A stretch of DNA of 64,000 nt from Streptomyces colonosanans (GTDB taxonomy: Bacteria > Actinomycetota > Actinomycetes > Streptomycetales > Streptomycetaceae). Where the stretch lies: positions 216,152 through 280,151 of the forward strand of contig NZ_MLYP01000039.1 of assembly GCF_001866645.1 (NCBI RefSeq), in the 5' to 3' direction. Below are positions 51,449 through 61,580 of the stretch, one piece after another (positions within the stretch are counted from its first letter, which is position 1; every line of letters begins with the position of its first letter). A program made the position numbers and the translations under genes. The notes under the pieces are model-generated. The model did no database searches. It saw only the letters and a list, made by a program, of their open reading frames with translations, and was not told where the DNA came from.

Positions 51449-52657
51449 TCAGTTCCGGTCCAGCACCGCCAGCGCCCTCCGCGCCACCTCCCGGCCGATC
51501 GGCAGCGAAGCCGTGGCGGCGGGCGACGGCGCGTTCAGCACGTGCACCGCACGCGGTCCCTCGCGGATCAGGAAGTCGTCCACCAGCGTCCCGTCCCGCA
51601 GCACGGCCTGCGCCCGCACCCCCGCGGGGGCCCGCACGAGGTCCTGCGGCCCGACCGCCGGCAACAGCCTGCGCACCGCCTCCGTGAACGCCCCCTTGGA
51701 CACCGACCGCCGCAGCTCCCCGGCTCCGTACCGCCAGTGCCGCCGCGCTATGCGCCACGAACCCGGCCATGCCACCGTCGCGCCCAGCTCCCGAGGCCGG
51801 AGGACTCCCCAGGCGTACCCCTCGCGCGCCAGCGCCGGCACCGCGTTCGGGCCGATGTGCACCTCCCCGTCGATCCCCCGCGTCAGATGCACCCCGAGGA
51901 ACGGGAACGCCGGATCCGGCACCGGATACACCAGCCCCCGCACCAGACCGGGCCGCGCCAGGGAGTAGTACTCGCCGCGGAACGGCACGATCCGCATGCC
52001 CGGGTCGTCCCCGGTCAGCCGGGCCACCTCGTCGCAGTGCAACCCGGCGCAGTTCACCAGCACACGGGCGCGCAGGACCGCTTCGTCGCCGGTCAGCACG
52101 GCGACCCCGAGCGTGGGGCGCCGGTCGATCCGCACCACCTCGGTCCCGTACCGGATCTCCGCCCCCGAGGCCTCGGCGAGCTGCCGGGCGACCGCCACGA
52201 AATCGCAGATCCCCGTGGTCCCGACCTGTATGGCCGCGAGTCCACGGACCTCCGGCTCGTACTCCGTGATCTGGGCCGGGCCCAGTTCCCGCACCGGAAT
52301 GCCGTTCTCCCGGCCGCGCTGCACGAGTGCGTGCAGCCGGGGGAGCTCCTCCCGGTCCGTCGCGACGATCAGCTTGCCGGTGACGGCGTGGGGGATGTCG
52401 TACTCCGCGCAGAACTTGACCATCTCGGCGGCGCCGCGCACCGCGTAACGCGCCTTGAGCGAACCGGGGCGGTAGTAGATCCCGCTGTGGATGACCCCGC
52501 TGTTGCGCCCCGTCTGGTGGCGGGCCGGGCCGGGCTCCTTCTCCAGGACCGTCACCCGCCTGCCCGGCGCGGCACGCGAGATCGCATACGCCGTCGACAG
52601 GCCGACGATTCCGCCGCCGACCACCAGCACGTCGCAGTCGTACGCGATCCTGGGCAC
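51449..52657 (-). CDS. lhgO: L-2-hydroxyglutarate oxidase
   Basis: 402 residues from GTG 52657, which has GGAGGTGG upstream; the ATG at 52687 is less likely. FAD-dependent DAO-fold enzyme: VLVVGGGIVGLSTAYAI, RHQTGRNSGVIHSGIYY, LKARYAVRGAAEM, VLVNCAGLHCDEVARL, PFRGEYYSL, LGVHLTRGIDGEVHIGPNA. Oxidises L-2-hydroxyglutarate to 2-oxoglutarate (metabolite repair). Same strand as trmB. Confidence 0.93.
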   Translation of the reverse strand: MPRIAYDCDVLVVGGGIVGLSTAYAISRAAPGRRVTVLEKEPGPARHQTGRNSGVIHSGIYYRPGSLKARYAVRGAAEMVKFCAEYDIPHAVTGKLIVATDREELPRLHALVQRGRENGIPVRELGPAQITEYEPEVRGLAAIQVGTTGICDFVAVARQLAEASGAEIRYGTEVVRIDRRPTLGVAVLTGDEAVLRARVLVNCAGLHCDEVARLTGDDPGMRIVPFRGEYYSLARPGLVRGLVYPVPDPAFPFLGVHLTRGIDGEVHIGPNAVPALAREGYAWGVLRPRELGATVAWPGSWRIARRHWRYGAGELRRSVSKGAFTEAVRRLLPAVGPQDLVRAPAGVRAQAVLRDGTLVDDFLIREGPRAVHVLNAPSPAATASLPIGREVARRALAVLDRN

Positions 52658-52729
52658 CTGCTCCACCTCCCGGTTTCGATAGTGCACTGTGCCACTGACA
52701 ATGCCGTCAAACCCGGGAGGCGCCGACGC

Positions 52730-54154
52730 TCAGGCCGGAGCCATCAGCAGCGGCCGTGCGCGTTCCCGCAACTCCGCCACGCGCGGTTCGTCGCCGTACG
52801 GCTCCAGCCGGTGCAGAAGATCCCGTACGTACTCGGTGGTCCGCGCCGACGATATGCGTCCGGCGACCTCCACGGCCCGCACGCCCTGCTCGCACGCCGC
52901 GTCCAGATTGCCCGACTCCAGTTCGGCGACCGCGGACACCACCAGGCGCAGCCCGTGGGAGCGTACGAACTCCTCCGTGGGGCGGGACAGGGCCTGCTCG
53001 GTGAAGCGGCGGACCTGGCGCGGGGCCTTGAGGTCGCGGTAGCACTCGGCGGCGTCGGCCGCGAAGCGGTCGTAGGAGTAGAAACCGAGCCAGGACGGGT
53101 CGTTGTCGCCGTCACGGGACCGCTCCAGCCAGCCTTCGGCGTCCTTCAGGGCCGCGCCGGCCGCCTGGGCGTCACCCGCGCGGGCGTGCGCGCGGGCCTC
53201 GACGAGCCGGAAGAAGCTCATGGTGCGCGCGGTGGCCAGGCCACGGTTGCGCTCCAGGGCGGCCTGCGCGAGGTCGACGCCCTCGTCGCCGAAGCCGCGG
53301 TAGGTCGCCTGGAGCGACATGGTGGCCAGGACATAGCCCCCCAGGGGCACGTCGGCGGCGGCGCGCGCGAGGCGCAGCGCCTGGATGTAGTAGCGCTGGG
53401 CGGCCTCCTGCTGTCCCGTGTCGAAGGCCATCCAGCCGGCCAGGCGCGTCAGTTCGGCACTCGCGCCGAACAGCGCCCGGCCCACCTCGTCCGAGTAGGA
53501 GCCGAGCAGCAGCGGCGCCGCCTCCACCCGTAAGCACTCGGGGACCATCGACGAACGCCAGTCGCCGCCCCCGTACTTGGAGTCCCATCGCCTGGCGTCC
53601 TGCGCGGCCTCGCGGAGCTTCTGGACATCGCTGTGGCCGACTTTCAGCGGTGCTCCGGACCCGTCTGCGGGGCCGGGTTCGCGCGCCACCGAACTGTCGG
53701 CCGGGGTGATCAGCCAGCGGGAGGCAGGGGTCGCATAGGCGCTCACCGCGAACGATCCGGCCAGCGACTGCCAGATACCGCCGCTGCCGGCCCGGCGCCC
53801 GGCGAGGTCGAGACGGTACAGCTCGGTCGCCGACTTCACCGCCTGTGCCACGTCCCGGGGGAAGGCGAGGCCCACTTCCGGTGCGGGATCCGCGTCCGCC
53901 AGACCGATCTCGTGGAGCGGTACGGGACGGCCGAGCTTCTGCCCGATGGCCGCGGCGATGAGGTGCGGGGCGGCGCCCTGCGGCACCATGCCCTTCGACA
54001 CCCAGCGCGCCACCGAGGTCTTGTCGTAGCGAAGAGTCAACCCCCGCTGAGCGCCAAGGTCGTTGACGCGACGGGCGAGTCCTGCGTTGCTGATTCCCGC
54101 GAGGGCGAGAACGGCGCCGAGCTTTTCGTTCGGCCCGCGTTGCTCCCTGGACAT
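52730..54154 (-). CDS. HTH-TPR regulator, sporulation-associated (NsdA-like)
   Basis: 474 residues. N-terminal helix-turn-helix (GISNAGLARRVNDLGAQRGLTLRYDKTSVARWVSKGMVP), then a long helical solenoid of TPR-like repeats (YYIQALRLARAAADVPLGGYVLATMS.., ALERNRGLATARTMSFFRLVEARAHARAGDAQAAGAAL). This layout is that of Streptomyces NsdA-type proteins, which affect sporulation and antibiotic production. Divergent from the asparagine-synthase-like gene across 671 bases. Confidence 0.82.
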   Translation of the reverse strand: MSREQRGPNEKLGAVLALAGISNAGLARRVNDLGAQRGLTLRYDKTSVARWVSKGMVPQGAAPHLIAAAIGQKLGRPVPLHEIGLADADPAPEVGLAFPRDVAQAVKSATELYRLDLAGRRAGSGGIWQSLAGSFAVSAYATPASRWLITPADSSVAREPGPADGSGAPLKVGHSDVQKLREAAQDARRWDSKYGGGDWRSSMVPECLRVEAAPLLLGSYSDEVGRALFGASAELTRLAGWMAFDTGQQEAAQRYYIQALRLARAAADVPLGGYVLATMSLQATYRGFGDEGVDLAQAALERNRGLATARTMSFFRLVEARAHARAGDAQAAGAALKDAEGWLERSRDGDNDPSWLGFYSYDRFAADAAECYRDLKAPRQVRRFTEQALSRPTEEFVRSHGLRLVVSAVAELESGNLDAACEQGVRAVEVAGRISSARTTEYVRDLLHRLEPYGDEPRVAELRERARPLLMAPA

Positions 54155-54825
54155 GCGTCACCCCTCGACACAGACGGCTGCCGCGGCGATGGCATGACCG
54201 CGCGGCATTCGTAAACCCAGCGTAGTTCGCCGGATCCCTTGCGTTAAGGGGCGTAAATCCGGATGGCGGGATTGCGGCCCGTATCTCTGTACGGAGTGTC
54301 GTCACGTGCTCCCGCTGTGTGGCCGTGCGCCTGTCCGTGCGCTCTTCTCCGGCCATACGGGGCGCGGTTCCCTGGGGGGTGCGTGGGTCGGCCCGCTGTA
54401 CTGGATCCAGTGGGCTGGGGGACACCGCCGCCTCCATCCCCGCGGGCGGCGGACCGGTCCGGGAGGCGAACTCCGCCTCCCGGACCGTGCGTTGCGCAGG
54501 GCCTGTACGGAGCGTGTCCAAGTCCGCTCCTCCCCAGCCGATTTGGCCGAAAGCTGACGGTGGATTTCGGAACCGATCAAGGCTCCGACCACGCCTCTTG
54601 AGGGCGTGAAGAGGGTTCTGGGGGAGCGCATCGAGGGCGCATTCGCATCGCCGCATCCCCCGACCGCTGCGCCCGGCAGGGAGTTCACCGGCTCACGGGC
54701 ATCCTCGCAGGGGCGCGTTGCAGGGCGCGCAAGCAGTGGCGCACGGCCTCCGGGGCGCATTCTTCGTGGCAGCATGGGGGCCGTTCATACGGTGCACTGG
54801 TTGTCCACAGCCTGTGGAGGCGTCG
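54155..54825. other. 671-base divergent intergenic region with strong hairpin
   Basis: No convincing gene. Contains the hairpin listed separately, AT-richer bases near 54200-54260 (likely promoter of the regulator) and gtggttgtccacagcctgtgg near 54797-54817, just upstream of the synthase-like gene (a cca-cagcc-tgtgg inverted repeat). Confidence 0.4.
54456..54486. terminator. Strong hairpin in the divergent region
   Basis: Perfect 13-bp arms ggtccgggaggcg / cgcctcccggacc with loop aactc. It looks like a terminator but no gene ends here; it could end a short or leader RNA from either side. Confidence 0.5.
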
Positions 54826-56910
54826 ATGCGGTGGTTGGTGGGATGGAGCAGCACCGCCGCGGGGGCCGCCGAGCCCGGCGCCGGCGGGGCCACCGGATAC
54901 GACGGCGAGACCGTGCACCCGGTGGGCTCCCAACTGCTGTGGGGCGACCCCGATCCGCTGTGGGCGGTCGGCGACTGGCGTCCCGACGAGGTACGCGTCG
55001 TCAAAGCCGACGCACAGACCCAGATCGCGGTCCTCGGCATGTGCGGGGCGTCCGACGAGGAACTGCGCGTCGGTCTGTTCGCGGCCCGGGGAGGGGCACT
55101 TCGCCATCTGACGGCCTGGCCCGGCAGCTACACCGCCGTCGTCCGGGTGGGGCGCAGGATCACGGTGTGCGGCGATCTGGCGGGTGCGCGGCCAGTGTTC
55201 TACACCCCCTGGGCGGGCGGCACGGCCTATGCGACGGCCGCGCTTCCGCTCGCCGACCTGATCGAGGCCAACCTGGACTTCGGGTATCTGGCAGCCCTCC
55301 TCGCTGCCCCCGATGTACCGGCCGCGGTGCACGACTCGACCCCGTACGACGGCGTCCACCGCATTCCGCCGGGGCACGCGCTCATCCTGCGCACGGGAGC
55401 ACGTGAGATCGCCGGGTACGAACCGGTGGCCTCCCTCGCGGTCGCGGCACCGCCGGCGGATCCCGCCGCCGCGGTGGACGCGGTGCGCGACGCTCTCGTC
55501 GGCGCCGTCCGCGCGCGTCTGTCGGCGCCGCGGCACGTACCGGGCGTGGACATCGACCCGGGGCCGGTCCCCGGGATGGGGCCGGCGGAACGGCGTGCCG
55601 CGCGCGGGATGCCGGTCCCGGGGATCGGAGCCGACCTCTCCGGAGGGCCGGCCTCGGGCACGCTCGCGCTGCTCGCGGCCGGGCTTCCCGGAACGCCCGG
55701 AACGATCCTGGGCCACGGCACCGGAGCCGGCGAACGCCTGCTGGCCGTCACCTTCAACGACCTCGCCGTGGGAGGGCGCGAGGCCGAGGTGGAACGGGCC
55801 GGCGCACTGGCAGCCAACCCCCGTCTGCACCACGTGGTGGTGGCCGGCGGCGAGGAGGTGCTCCCGTATGCCGACCTGGAGGTCCCGCTGACGGACGAGC
55901 CGGGCTCGTCCCTGGTGACGGCGGCCAGACACCGCGCGCGCCTGGCGTCGGGCAGCGCGGACCACTTCACGGGCCATGGCGCGCGCCAGGTCCTGGACGC
56001 GCACCCCGCCCGCCTCGCCGACCTCCTGATGGACCGCAAGCGACGCCATCTCGTGCGCCCTGTGGCCGCGTTGACGAAGGCCGACGGCTCGGTGCTGGTC
56101 CCCGCGCGCGTGTACGGCGCGGCACGGAAACTGGCCCGCACGCCGTACCGGGCCGGGGTCGACGGACTCGCCGACCGGCTGATGCGGCAGAGGTTCGAGG
56201 AGCCCGGGGGTGCCGTCGGGGCGTCGCTCGCCGCGCTCACCTGGGCCAGACCGGGGCCGGCGGCGCGCTGGCTGACCGGTGAGGCCCTCGCTGAAGTATC
56301 AGTTCGTCTCCAAGGGGCCGTAGGCCGGGCGGGGGTCGGTCCCGGGCAGCGCCCGGGCGACTTCCGTGCGCGGGCGGCCCTCGCCCGGCACGCCGCGGAC
56401 CTCCGGATCCTTGAACAGGCGTCCGAGATCCGCTCCCAGCGGCTGCACGCGCCCTTCCTGGACAACCAGGTCGTCCGCGCCTGCCGGGCGCTTCCCGAGG
56501 CGCTGCGGGTGCAGCCGGGGGCGCGGGCCGCGATCCTGCGCACGGTCCTGGAGGGGGCGGGCGTCGGCGGTCTGCCCCCGGGCTGGGGCACCCCCTCGCA
56601 CGGCTCCTCGGCCGCCGTGGCCCGTGCGGGCCTGCGGACGGCCGCGGACTCACTGATCGCCCTGTTCGGCACACCGCTGCTGGCGGAGGCGGGCCTGGTC
56701 GAGGCCCGGGTGGTCCGCAAGGCGGTCCGGGCCGTCGCGGAGGGCGCACCGCTCCCGCTGGACGGCCTCGCGGACCTGGTCTCCGTCGAACTGTGGCTGC
56801 GCCGTCTGCTGGCCCGCCGGGGCACCTGCTGGGCCGGAACACCCGCACGAGCGCGCGCGGTACCGGCGGGGATCTCCGCGCGGGGCCGGGCGCTGGGCGC
56901 CGGGGCATAA
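54826..56910 (+). CDS. Asparagine-synthase-related protein, atypical active sites
   Basis: 694 residues from ATG 54826 with tggagg upstream. N-terminal half has the Ntn-glutaminase shape of AsnB (LAGARPVFYTPWAGGTAYATAALPLADL, HRIPPGHALIL) but begins MRWLVGW with no Cys 2 nucleophile. C-terminal half has the synthetase fold (LHAPFLDNQVVRACRALPEALR), with the ATP pyrophosphatase loop reading ADLSGGPASGTLALLAAG in place of SGGxDS. Such proteins are related to lasso-peptide cyclases and beta-lactam synthetases. Conserved in Streptomyces opposite the HTH-TPR regulator; substrate unknown. Confidence 0.85.
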   Translation: MRWLVGWSSTAAGAAEPGAGGATGYDGETVHPVGSQLLWGDPDPLWAVGDWRPDEVRVVKADAQTQIAVLGMCGASDEELRVGLFAARGGALRHLTAWPGSYTAVVRVGRRITVCGDLAGARPVFYTPWAGGTAYATAALPLADLIEANLDFGYLAALLAAPDVPAAVHDSTPYDGVHRIPPGHALILRTGAREIAGYEPVASLAVAAPPADPAAAVDAVRDALVGAVRARLSAPRHVPGVDIDPGPVPGMGPAERRAARGMPVPGIGADLSGGPASGTLALLAAGLPGTPGTILGHGTGAGERLLAVTFNDLAVGGREAEVERAGALAANPRLHHVVVAGGEEVLPYADLEVPLTDEPGSSLVTAARHRARLASGSADHFTGHGARQVLDAHPARLADLLMDRKRRHLVRPVAALTKADGSVLVPARVYGAARKLARTPYRAGVDGLADRLMRQRFEEPGGAVGASLAALTWARPGPAARWLTGEALAEVSVRLQGAVGRAGVGPGQRPGDFRARAALARHAADLRILEQASEIRSQRLHAPFLDNQVVRACRALPEALRVQPGARAAILRTVLEGAGVGGLPPGWGTPSHGSSAAVARAGLRTAADSLIALFGTPLLAEAGLVEARVVRKAVRAVAEGAPLPLDGLADLVSVELWLRRLLARRGTCWAGTPARARAVPAGISARGRALGAGA

Positions 56911-57167
56911 CGCTTCGCCGGGGGGCGGCCGGAGACGGTCCGGCGCCACTTCCGACAGCCCCGCCCTTGCCGCCCTCAGTGACCGCGGCGCCACGGCCCG
57001 CCCCGAGACCCTCCGCCGGCGGCGATCCGCACCCGCACGGAGGCCGCCCTGCGCCTCCGCCGCGCCATGGACGCCGCACCCCAGCTGACGGAACCGGCCC
57101 GGGCACCCTCCGCGTCCGATGGACCCGCCGCCGCGGAGGGTCCCCGGGTCTCGGATACCCGCCCGCC

Positions 57168-57929
57168 TTACGCCGGGCGTGACCGCAGGCCCTCCAGGAG
57201 GATGTCGAGCAGCCGGGCCGAGGCGGCTGCCTGCTGCGCGGCGTCCGGCAGCAAGGGCGCGGTCGTCGCGATCACCAGCAGTACGTCCGCCACGGTCACG
57301 TCCGCCCGCAGTTCACCCGCCGCGCGTGCCCGCTCCACCAGCTGCCCGACGACCTCCAGCAGCGTCGCAGCGCCCGCGTCGTCAGGCTCCGGTCGCTGCT
57401 CGACCAGCCGCAGTTCGGCACCGGGCTGGGACCGCTGCTGCGGCACTCGTGCCTCGTGTGCCGGCGTCGCGTGGGGCTCCTCGGATCCCTCCTCGACGAC
57501 CCCCACCCGCAGCACCTGCGGCGGCAGCAGCCGTCCCGCGCCCGATGCCACCGACATCCGCAGGAAGCGGGAGAGCGCCGACCACGGCTCGTCCTCCTGG
57601 CCGAGCGCGGCCCGGGCCTGTTCGGTCAGCCGGGAGGTCTCCTCCTCGGCTATCCGCCGCACCAGGACGTCCTTGCTCGGGAAGCGCCGGTACACGGTGC
57701 CGACGCCGACCCTCGCGCGCCGCGCCACGTCCTCCATCGGCGCTCCGTACCCCAGCTCGCCGAAGACCTCTCGTGCCGCGCGCAGTACGTGTTCCAGATT
57801 GCGCTGTGCGTCCACGCGCAGCGGCGTCGTCCGCGGGCCGTCCCCGCGTCCGTCCTCCGCTGCCGCGCCCATCGCGCCGGCCGATGCCACGGCGGACGCG
57901 GATGACCACTGAGAGTCCTGAATGTGCAT
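57168..57929 (-). CDS. TetR-family regulator
   Basis: 253 residues from ATG 57929 with GGGGGATC upstream (the frame is open to 57968). HTH: HVLRAAREVFGELGYGAPMEDVARRARVGVGTVYRRFPSKDVLV. The C-terminal domain is the TetR_C type with EDEPWSALSRFL and LLEVVGQLVERA. A Gly/Asp-rich leader of ~45 residues precedes the HTH. Divergent from the NDH-2 gene (379-base gap, no gene seen in it), which it may regulate; this is inference from position only. Confidence 0.9.
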   Translation of the reverse strand: MHIQDSQWSSASAVASAGAMGAAAEDGRGDGPRTTPLRVDAQRNLEHVLRAAREVFGELGYGAPMEDVARRARVGVGTVYRRFPSKDVLVRRIAEEETSRLTEQARAALGQEDEPWSALSRFLRMSVASGAGRLLPPQVLRVGVVEEGSEEPHATPAHEARVPQQRSQPGAELRLVEQRPEPDDAGAATLLEVVGQLVERARAAGELRADVTVADVLLVIATTAPLLPDAAQQAAASARLLDILLEGLRSRPA

Positions 57930-58308
57930 AAGCGATCCCCCGGTAATGACGTCTCCCCCCGGAGACACTTCCCGTCATCGGAAGCCGGAGCGTGTGGAAA
58001 GCGTCGTTGCGCGACCGGGCCCGCCCGTCGCGGACCAGCCGAACGCATCCCCCTGCACCCCGTCGACACACGAACATAGTTGAGCCGGAGTCAATTCAGA
58101 AGGGGCAGGTTCCGCACGGAGCGCCCCCCGATCGGAGTACGAGCTGTCCACCTCCTGATCACGCCCCCTGCCGCCACCCCGTGCACACCCGCTGACCTGC
58201 ACTCCTTCCCTGTCCCCCGGTACAGCGGCCCACCCCAGCCGCCACCTTCGCCCAGTCACACAATTTGCCGAGCCTGTGGACAAACTTGAGCGACGGGTGC
58301 GTCATGGG

Positions 58309-59709
58309 ATGGTGACGGCTGCGATCCATCGGGCGATGGCCCCCGAACCCCGCAAGTGCGTACGCGTCTTGATCGTCGGCGGCGGCTACGTGGGGCTGTA
58401 CACGGCCCTGCGCCTGCAGCGGAAGTTGAAGGCGGAACTCAGGAAGGGCGAGGCCGAGATCGTGGTGGTCTCGCCCGATCCGTACATGACGTACCAACCG
58501 TTCCTGCCCGAGGCGGCGGCCGGCGCCATCTCGCCGCGCCATGTGATCGTCCCCCTGCGCCGGGTCCTGGAAGGCTGCCAGGTCCTCGTCGGCGAGGTCG
58601 CCTCCATCGACCACGCCAAGCGCACCGCCACCGTCTCCACGCTCGCCACCGAGGAGACCGGAAGCAGGGAACGACTCTCCTACGACGAACTCGTCCTGGC
58701 GCCCGGCTCCATCTCGCGCACCCTCCCGATCCCCGGTCTCGCCGAGCACGGCATCGGTTTCAAGACCGTCGAGGAGGCCATCGGCCTGCGCAACCACGTC
58801 ATCGAGCAGATGGACATCGCCTCCTCCACCCGTGACCCCGCGATCCGCGAAGCGGCCCTCACCTTCGTCTTCGTGGGCGGTGGCTTCGCCGGCGTGGAGG
58901 CGCTCGGCGAACTGGAGGACATGGCCCGCTACGCCGCGCGCTACTACCACAACGTCACACCCGAGGACATGAAGTGGATCCTCGTGGAGGCCTCCGACCG
59001 CATCCTGCCCGAGGTCGGCGAGGAGATGGGCAGGTACACCGTCACCGAGCTGCGCCGTCGCAACATCGACGTGCGCCTTCACACCCGCCTCGAGTCGTGC
59101 GCCGACCGGATCGCCGTCCTGTCCGACGGCGCACGCTTCCGGACGCGTACGGTCGTGTGGACCGCCGGGGTGAAACCGCACCCGGTCCTCGCGGCCACCG
59201 ACCTGCCGCTGAACGGGCGTGGACGCCTGCGGTGCACCCCCCAGTTGAGCGTGGACGGCGTCACGCACGCGTGGGCCGCGGGAGACGCGGCCGCCGTCCC
59301 CGACGTCACCGCCGAGGAGTCCGGCAAGGAGACCGCCCCCAACGCCCAGCACGCCGTCCGCCAGGCCAGGGTCCTCGGCGACAACATCGTGCACGCGCTG
59401 CGCGACGAACCCCTGGAGACGTACGCGCACAAGTACGTCGGTTCGGTCGCGTCCCTGGGGTTGCACAAGGGCGTCGCGCACGTCTACGGACGCAAGGTGA
59501 AGGGCTACCCTGCCTGGTTCATGCACCGCGTGTACCACCTCAGCCGGGTACCGACCTTCAACCGCAAGGCCCGTGTGTTGGCCGAATGGACCCTGGCGGG
59601 ACTGTTCAAGAGGGAGGTCGTCTCTCTCGGATCGCTCGAACATCCCCGTGCGGAGTTCGAACTCGCGGCCGGTGGAAAGCCTTCAGGAGACCCGAAGGGG
59701 TCGTCCTGA
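58309..59709 (+). CDS. Type II NADH dehydrogenase (NDH-2)
   Basis: 466 residues from ATG 58309; starts at 58276, 58312 and 58336 are also in frame and the RBS is unclear. Two Rossmann folds: VLIVGGGYVGLYTALRL (FAD) and FVFVGGGFAGVEALGEL (NADH). Others: YMTYQPFLPEAAAG, TAGVKPHPVLA, WAAGDAAAVPDV, NAQHAVRQARVLGDNI. Monotopic membrane association is expected through C-terminal amphipathic helices. Passes electrons from NADH to menaquinone without proton pumping. Confidence 0.92.
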   Translation: MVTAAIHRAMAPEPRKCVRVLIVGGGYVGLYTALRLQRKLKAELRKGEAEIVVVSPDPYMTYQPFLPEAAAGAISPRHVIVPLRRVLEGCQVLVGEVASIDHAKRTATVSTLATEETGSRERLSYDELVLAPGSISRTLPIPGLAEHGIGFKTVEEAIGLRNHVIEQMDIASSTRDPAIREAALTFVFVGGGFAGVEALGELEDMARYAARYYHNVTPEDMKWILVEASDRILPEVGEEMGRYTVTELRRRNIDVRLHTRLESCADRIAVLSDGARFRTRTVVWTAGVKPHPVLAATDLPLNGRGRLRCTPQLSVDGVTHAWAAGDAAAVPDVTAEESGKETAPNAQHAVRQARVLGDNIVHALRDEPLETYAHKYVGSVASLGLHKGVAHVYGRKVKGYPAWFMHRVYHLSRVPTFNRKARVLAEWTLAGLFKREVVSLGSLEHPRAEFELAAGGKPSGDPKGSS

Positions 59710-59914
59710 CCGAATGCAGGAACTCCGCCGGATGCACAGGCGTCTGACGGATGTCGGTCCGGTCGGCCAGACTGGTCCACGACCCTGGGCGGGCCGACCC
59801 CCGCCCCGGTGCATCCACAAGGCTTTCCCACTGCGGCACACCCCGGGGGCAGGCCCCGGACCCCCGACCGGCCCCGGAGCCGGCCGGAGACGACAACGAC
59901 GAGGCAAGGAATCG

Positions 59915-61567
59915 GTGAACTTCACGCGCTGGAGCGCCCGGCTCCCCGGAACGCAGCGCCGCGCCGCAGCGCGGACCGAACAGGCGGTCACCGCGGACCG
60001 GCGGGGGGAAGGCTCCGTACCCGCGGCCCGTGGCGAACGGCTCACCGACGACACGCCGAGCGTGCCCGCCGTCGACGAACTCCCGGTACGCGAGGTCCTC
60101 GACCGCGTCCCCGCCCTCGTCGCCCTGGTGCACGGCCCCGAGCACCGCATCGCGTACGTGAACGACGCCTATGTGGTGGCCTTCGGTGCCCGCCCGGTCG
60201 GCGAACCCGCGCGCGAGGCACTGCCCGAGCTGGACGAACTCGGCCTCCTCCCCCTCCTCGACCAGGTGCTGCGCAGTTCCAGGCCGCGCACGGTCAAGTC
60301 CCGCAAGGCGCCCGGCGGCCGTTCGTACACGTTCACGTGCACACCGGTGGACATGCCCGACGACACGGCCGGGGGTGTGCTCGTCTTCGCCGCCGACGTC
60401 ACCGACCACGCCGAGGCCGCTGAACGGCTGCGCGCCAGCGAGCGCGAACAGCGCGAGACCGCGGTGACCCTCCAGCGATCCCTGCTGCCCCAGGAGCTGG
60501 AGCAGCCCGACGACCTGCGTATCGCCGCCACCTACCAGCCCGGAGGCACGGAGGCCGCGGTCGGCGGCGACTGGTACGACGTGATCACCCTCGGTGGGGG
60601 CCGCACGGCCCTGGTCATCGGCGACGTGATGGGCAGGGGCGTACGGGCGGCCGCGGTGATGGGCCAGCTCCGCACGGCCGTCCGTGCCTACGCCCGCCTC
60701 GACCTTCCCCCGCACGAGGTCCTCCAGCTCCTCGACGGCCTCGCCACGGAGATCGATGCCAACCAGATCGCGACCTGCGTGTACGCCGTCCACGACCCGA
60801 ACGAGGGCCGGCTGGTGTACGCGTCCGCGGGCCACCTCCCGATCCTGGTGTGCGACGAGAACGGCAACGTCCTGCGCGCCGATGAACCCACCGGACCGCC
60901 GCTCGGCACCGGCGGCTGGGTGCACACGTCGGGCTCGGTGCCGCTGGGGCCCGGCTCCACCGCGGTCCTCTACACGGACGGCCTGGTCGAGCGCCGGGAC
61001 GCCGACCTGGACGAGGGCATCGCCGCCCTGGAGAGCGCGCTTGCCGGTGCCACGGGCACGCCGCAGGTGATGTGCGACCGCCTGCTCCGCTCCGCGGGCG
61101 TCACCGCGGGGCACGACGACGACGTGGCGGTCCTGGTCCTCCAGCATCCGGCACGCCCAGGCCCGGACGGCGACCTCTTCCGCAACGCGGCCCTGGAACT
61201 GCTCGGCGGGGTGGAGGCGGCTCCCCGCGCGCGTGCGTTCGCCTCCGGCGTCCTGACGAGCTGGCGGTTCCCGACGGATCTGCACGATCTGGGGGTGCTG
61301 GCGACGAGCGAGCTGGTCGCGAACTCGTTGCAGCACGGGACACCACCGATGAGGCTGCGCCTGCGGCGCACGGACCGGCGCCTGATCATCGAGGTGACGG
61401 ACGGGGACGACCACCTGCCCCGCCGCCGCCATGCGGAGCCGGCGGACGAGGCGGGGCGGGGGATCGCGATCGTGGCGACCATCGCCTCCAACTGGGGGTC
61501 GCGGCGGACACCGGGAGGCGGCAAGGCGGTGTGGTGCGAGTTCACGCTGCCGCGGTCAGCCGGCTGA
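59915..61567 (+). CDS. PAS-PP2C (SpoIIE-type) phosphatase with HATPase domain
   Basis: 550 residues from GTG 59915 with AAGGA upstream. PAS domain (~50-165: DRVPALVALVHGPEHRIAYVNDAY), a linker LRASEREQRETAVTLQRSLLP, the SpoIIE/RsbU phosphatase (GGDWYDVITLGGGRTALVIGDVMGRG; LYTDGLVERR; HDDDVAVLVL), and a C-terminal anti-sigma-type ATPase (LGVLATSELVANSLQHG, DEAGRGIAIV). Combines phosphatase and RsbW-like kinase for an anti-anti-sigma switch. Streptomyces encodes dozens; the sigma factor is unknown. Confidence 0.93.
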   Translation: MNFTRWSARLPGTQRRAAARTEQAVTADRRGEGSVPAARGERLTDDTPSVPAVDELPVREVLDRVPALVALVHGPEHRIAYVNDAYVVAFGARPVGEPAREALPELDELGLLPLLDQVLRSSRPRTVKSRKAPGGRSYTFTCTPVDMPDDTAGGVLVFAADVTDHAEAAERLRASEREQRETAVTLQRSLLPQELEQPDDLRIAATYQPGGTEAAVGGDWYDVITLGGGRTALVIGDVMGRGVRAAAVMGQLRTAVRAYARLDLPPHEVLQLLDGLATEIDANQIATCVYAVHDPNEGRLVYASAGHLPILVCDENGNVLRADEPTGPPLGTGGWVHTSGSVPLGPGSTAVLYTDGLVERRDADLDEGIAALESALAGATGTPQVMCDRLLRSAGVTAGHDDDVAVLVLQHPARPGPDGDLFRNAALELLGGVEAAPRARAFASGVLTSWRFPTDLHDLGVLATSELVANSLQHGTPPMRLRLRRTDRRLIIEVTDGDDHLPRRRHAEPADEAGRGIAIVATIASNWGSRRTPGGGKAVWCEFTLPRSAG

Positions 61568-61580
61568 CGGGGCATGAGGT

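Noticed and set aside
49025..53533. 1,502-residue open frame on the plus strand across PrsW, trmB, lhgO and regulator genes
   Set aside because: It runs antisense to four well-supported genes and has Arg/Pro/Gly-rich nonsense composition.
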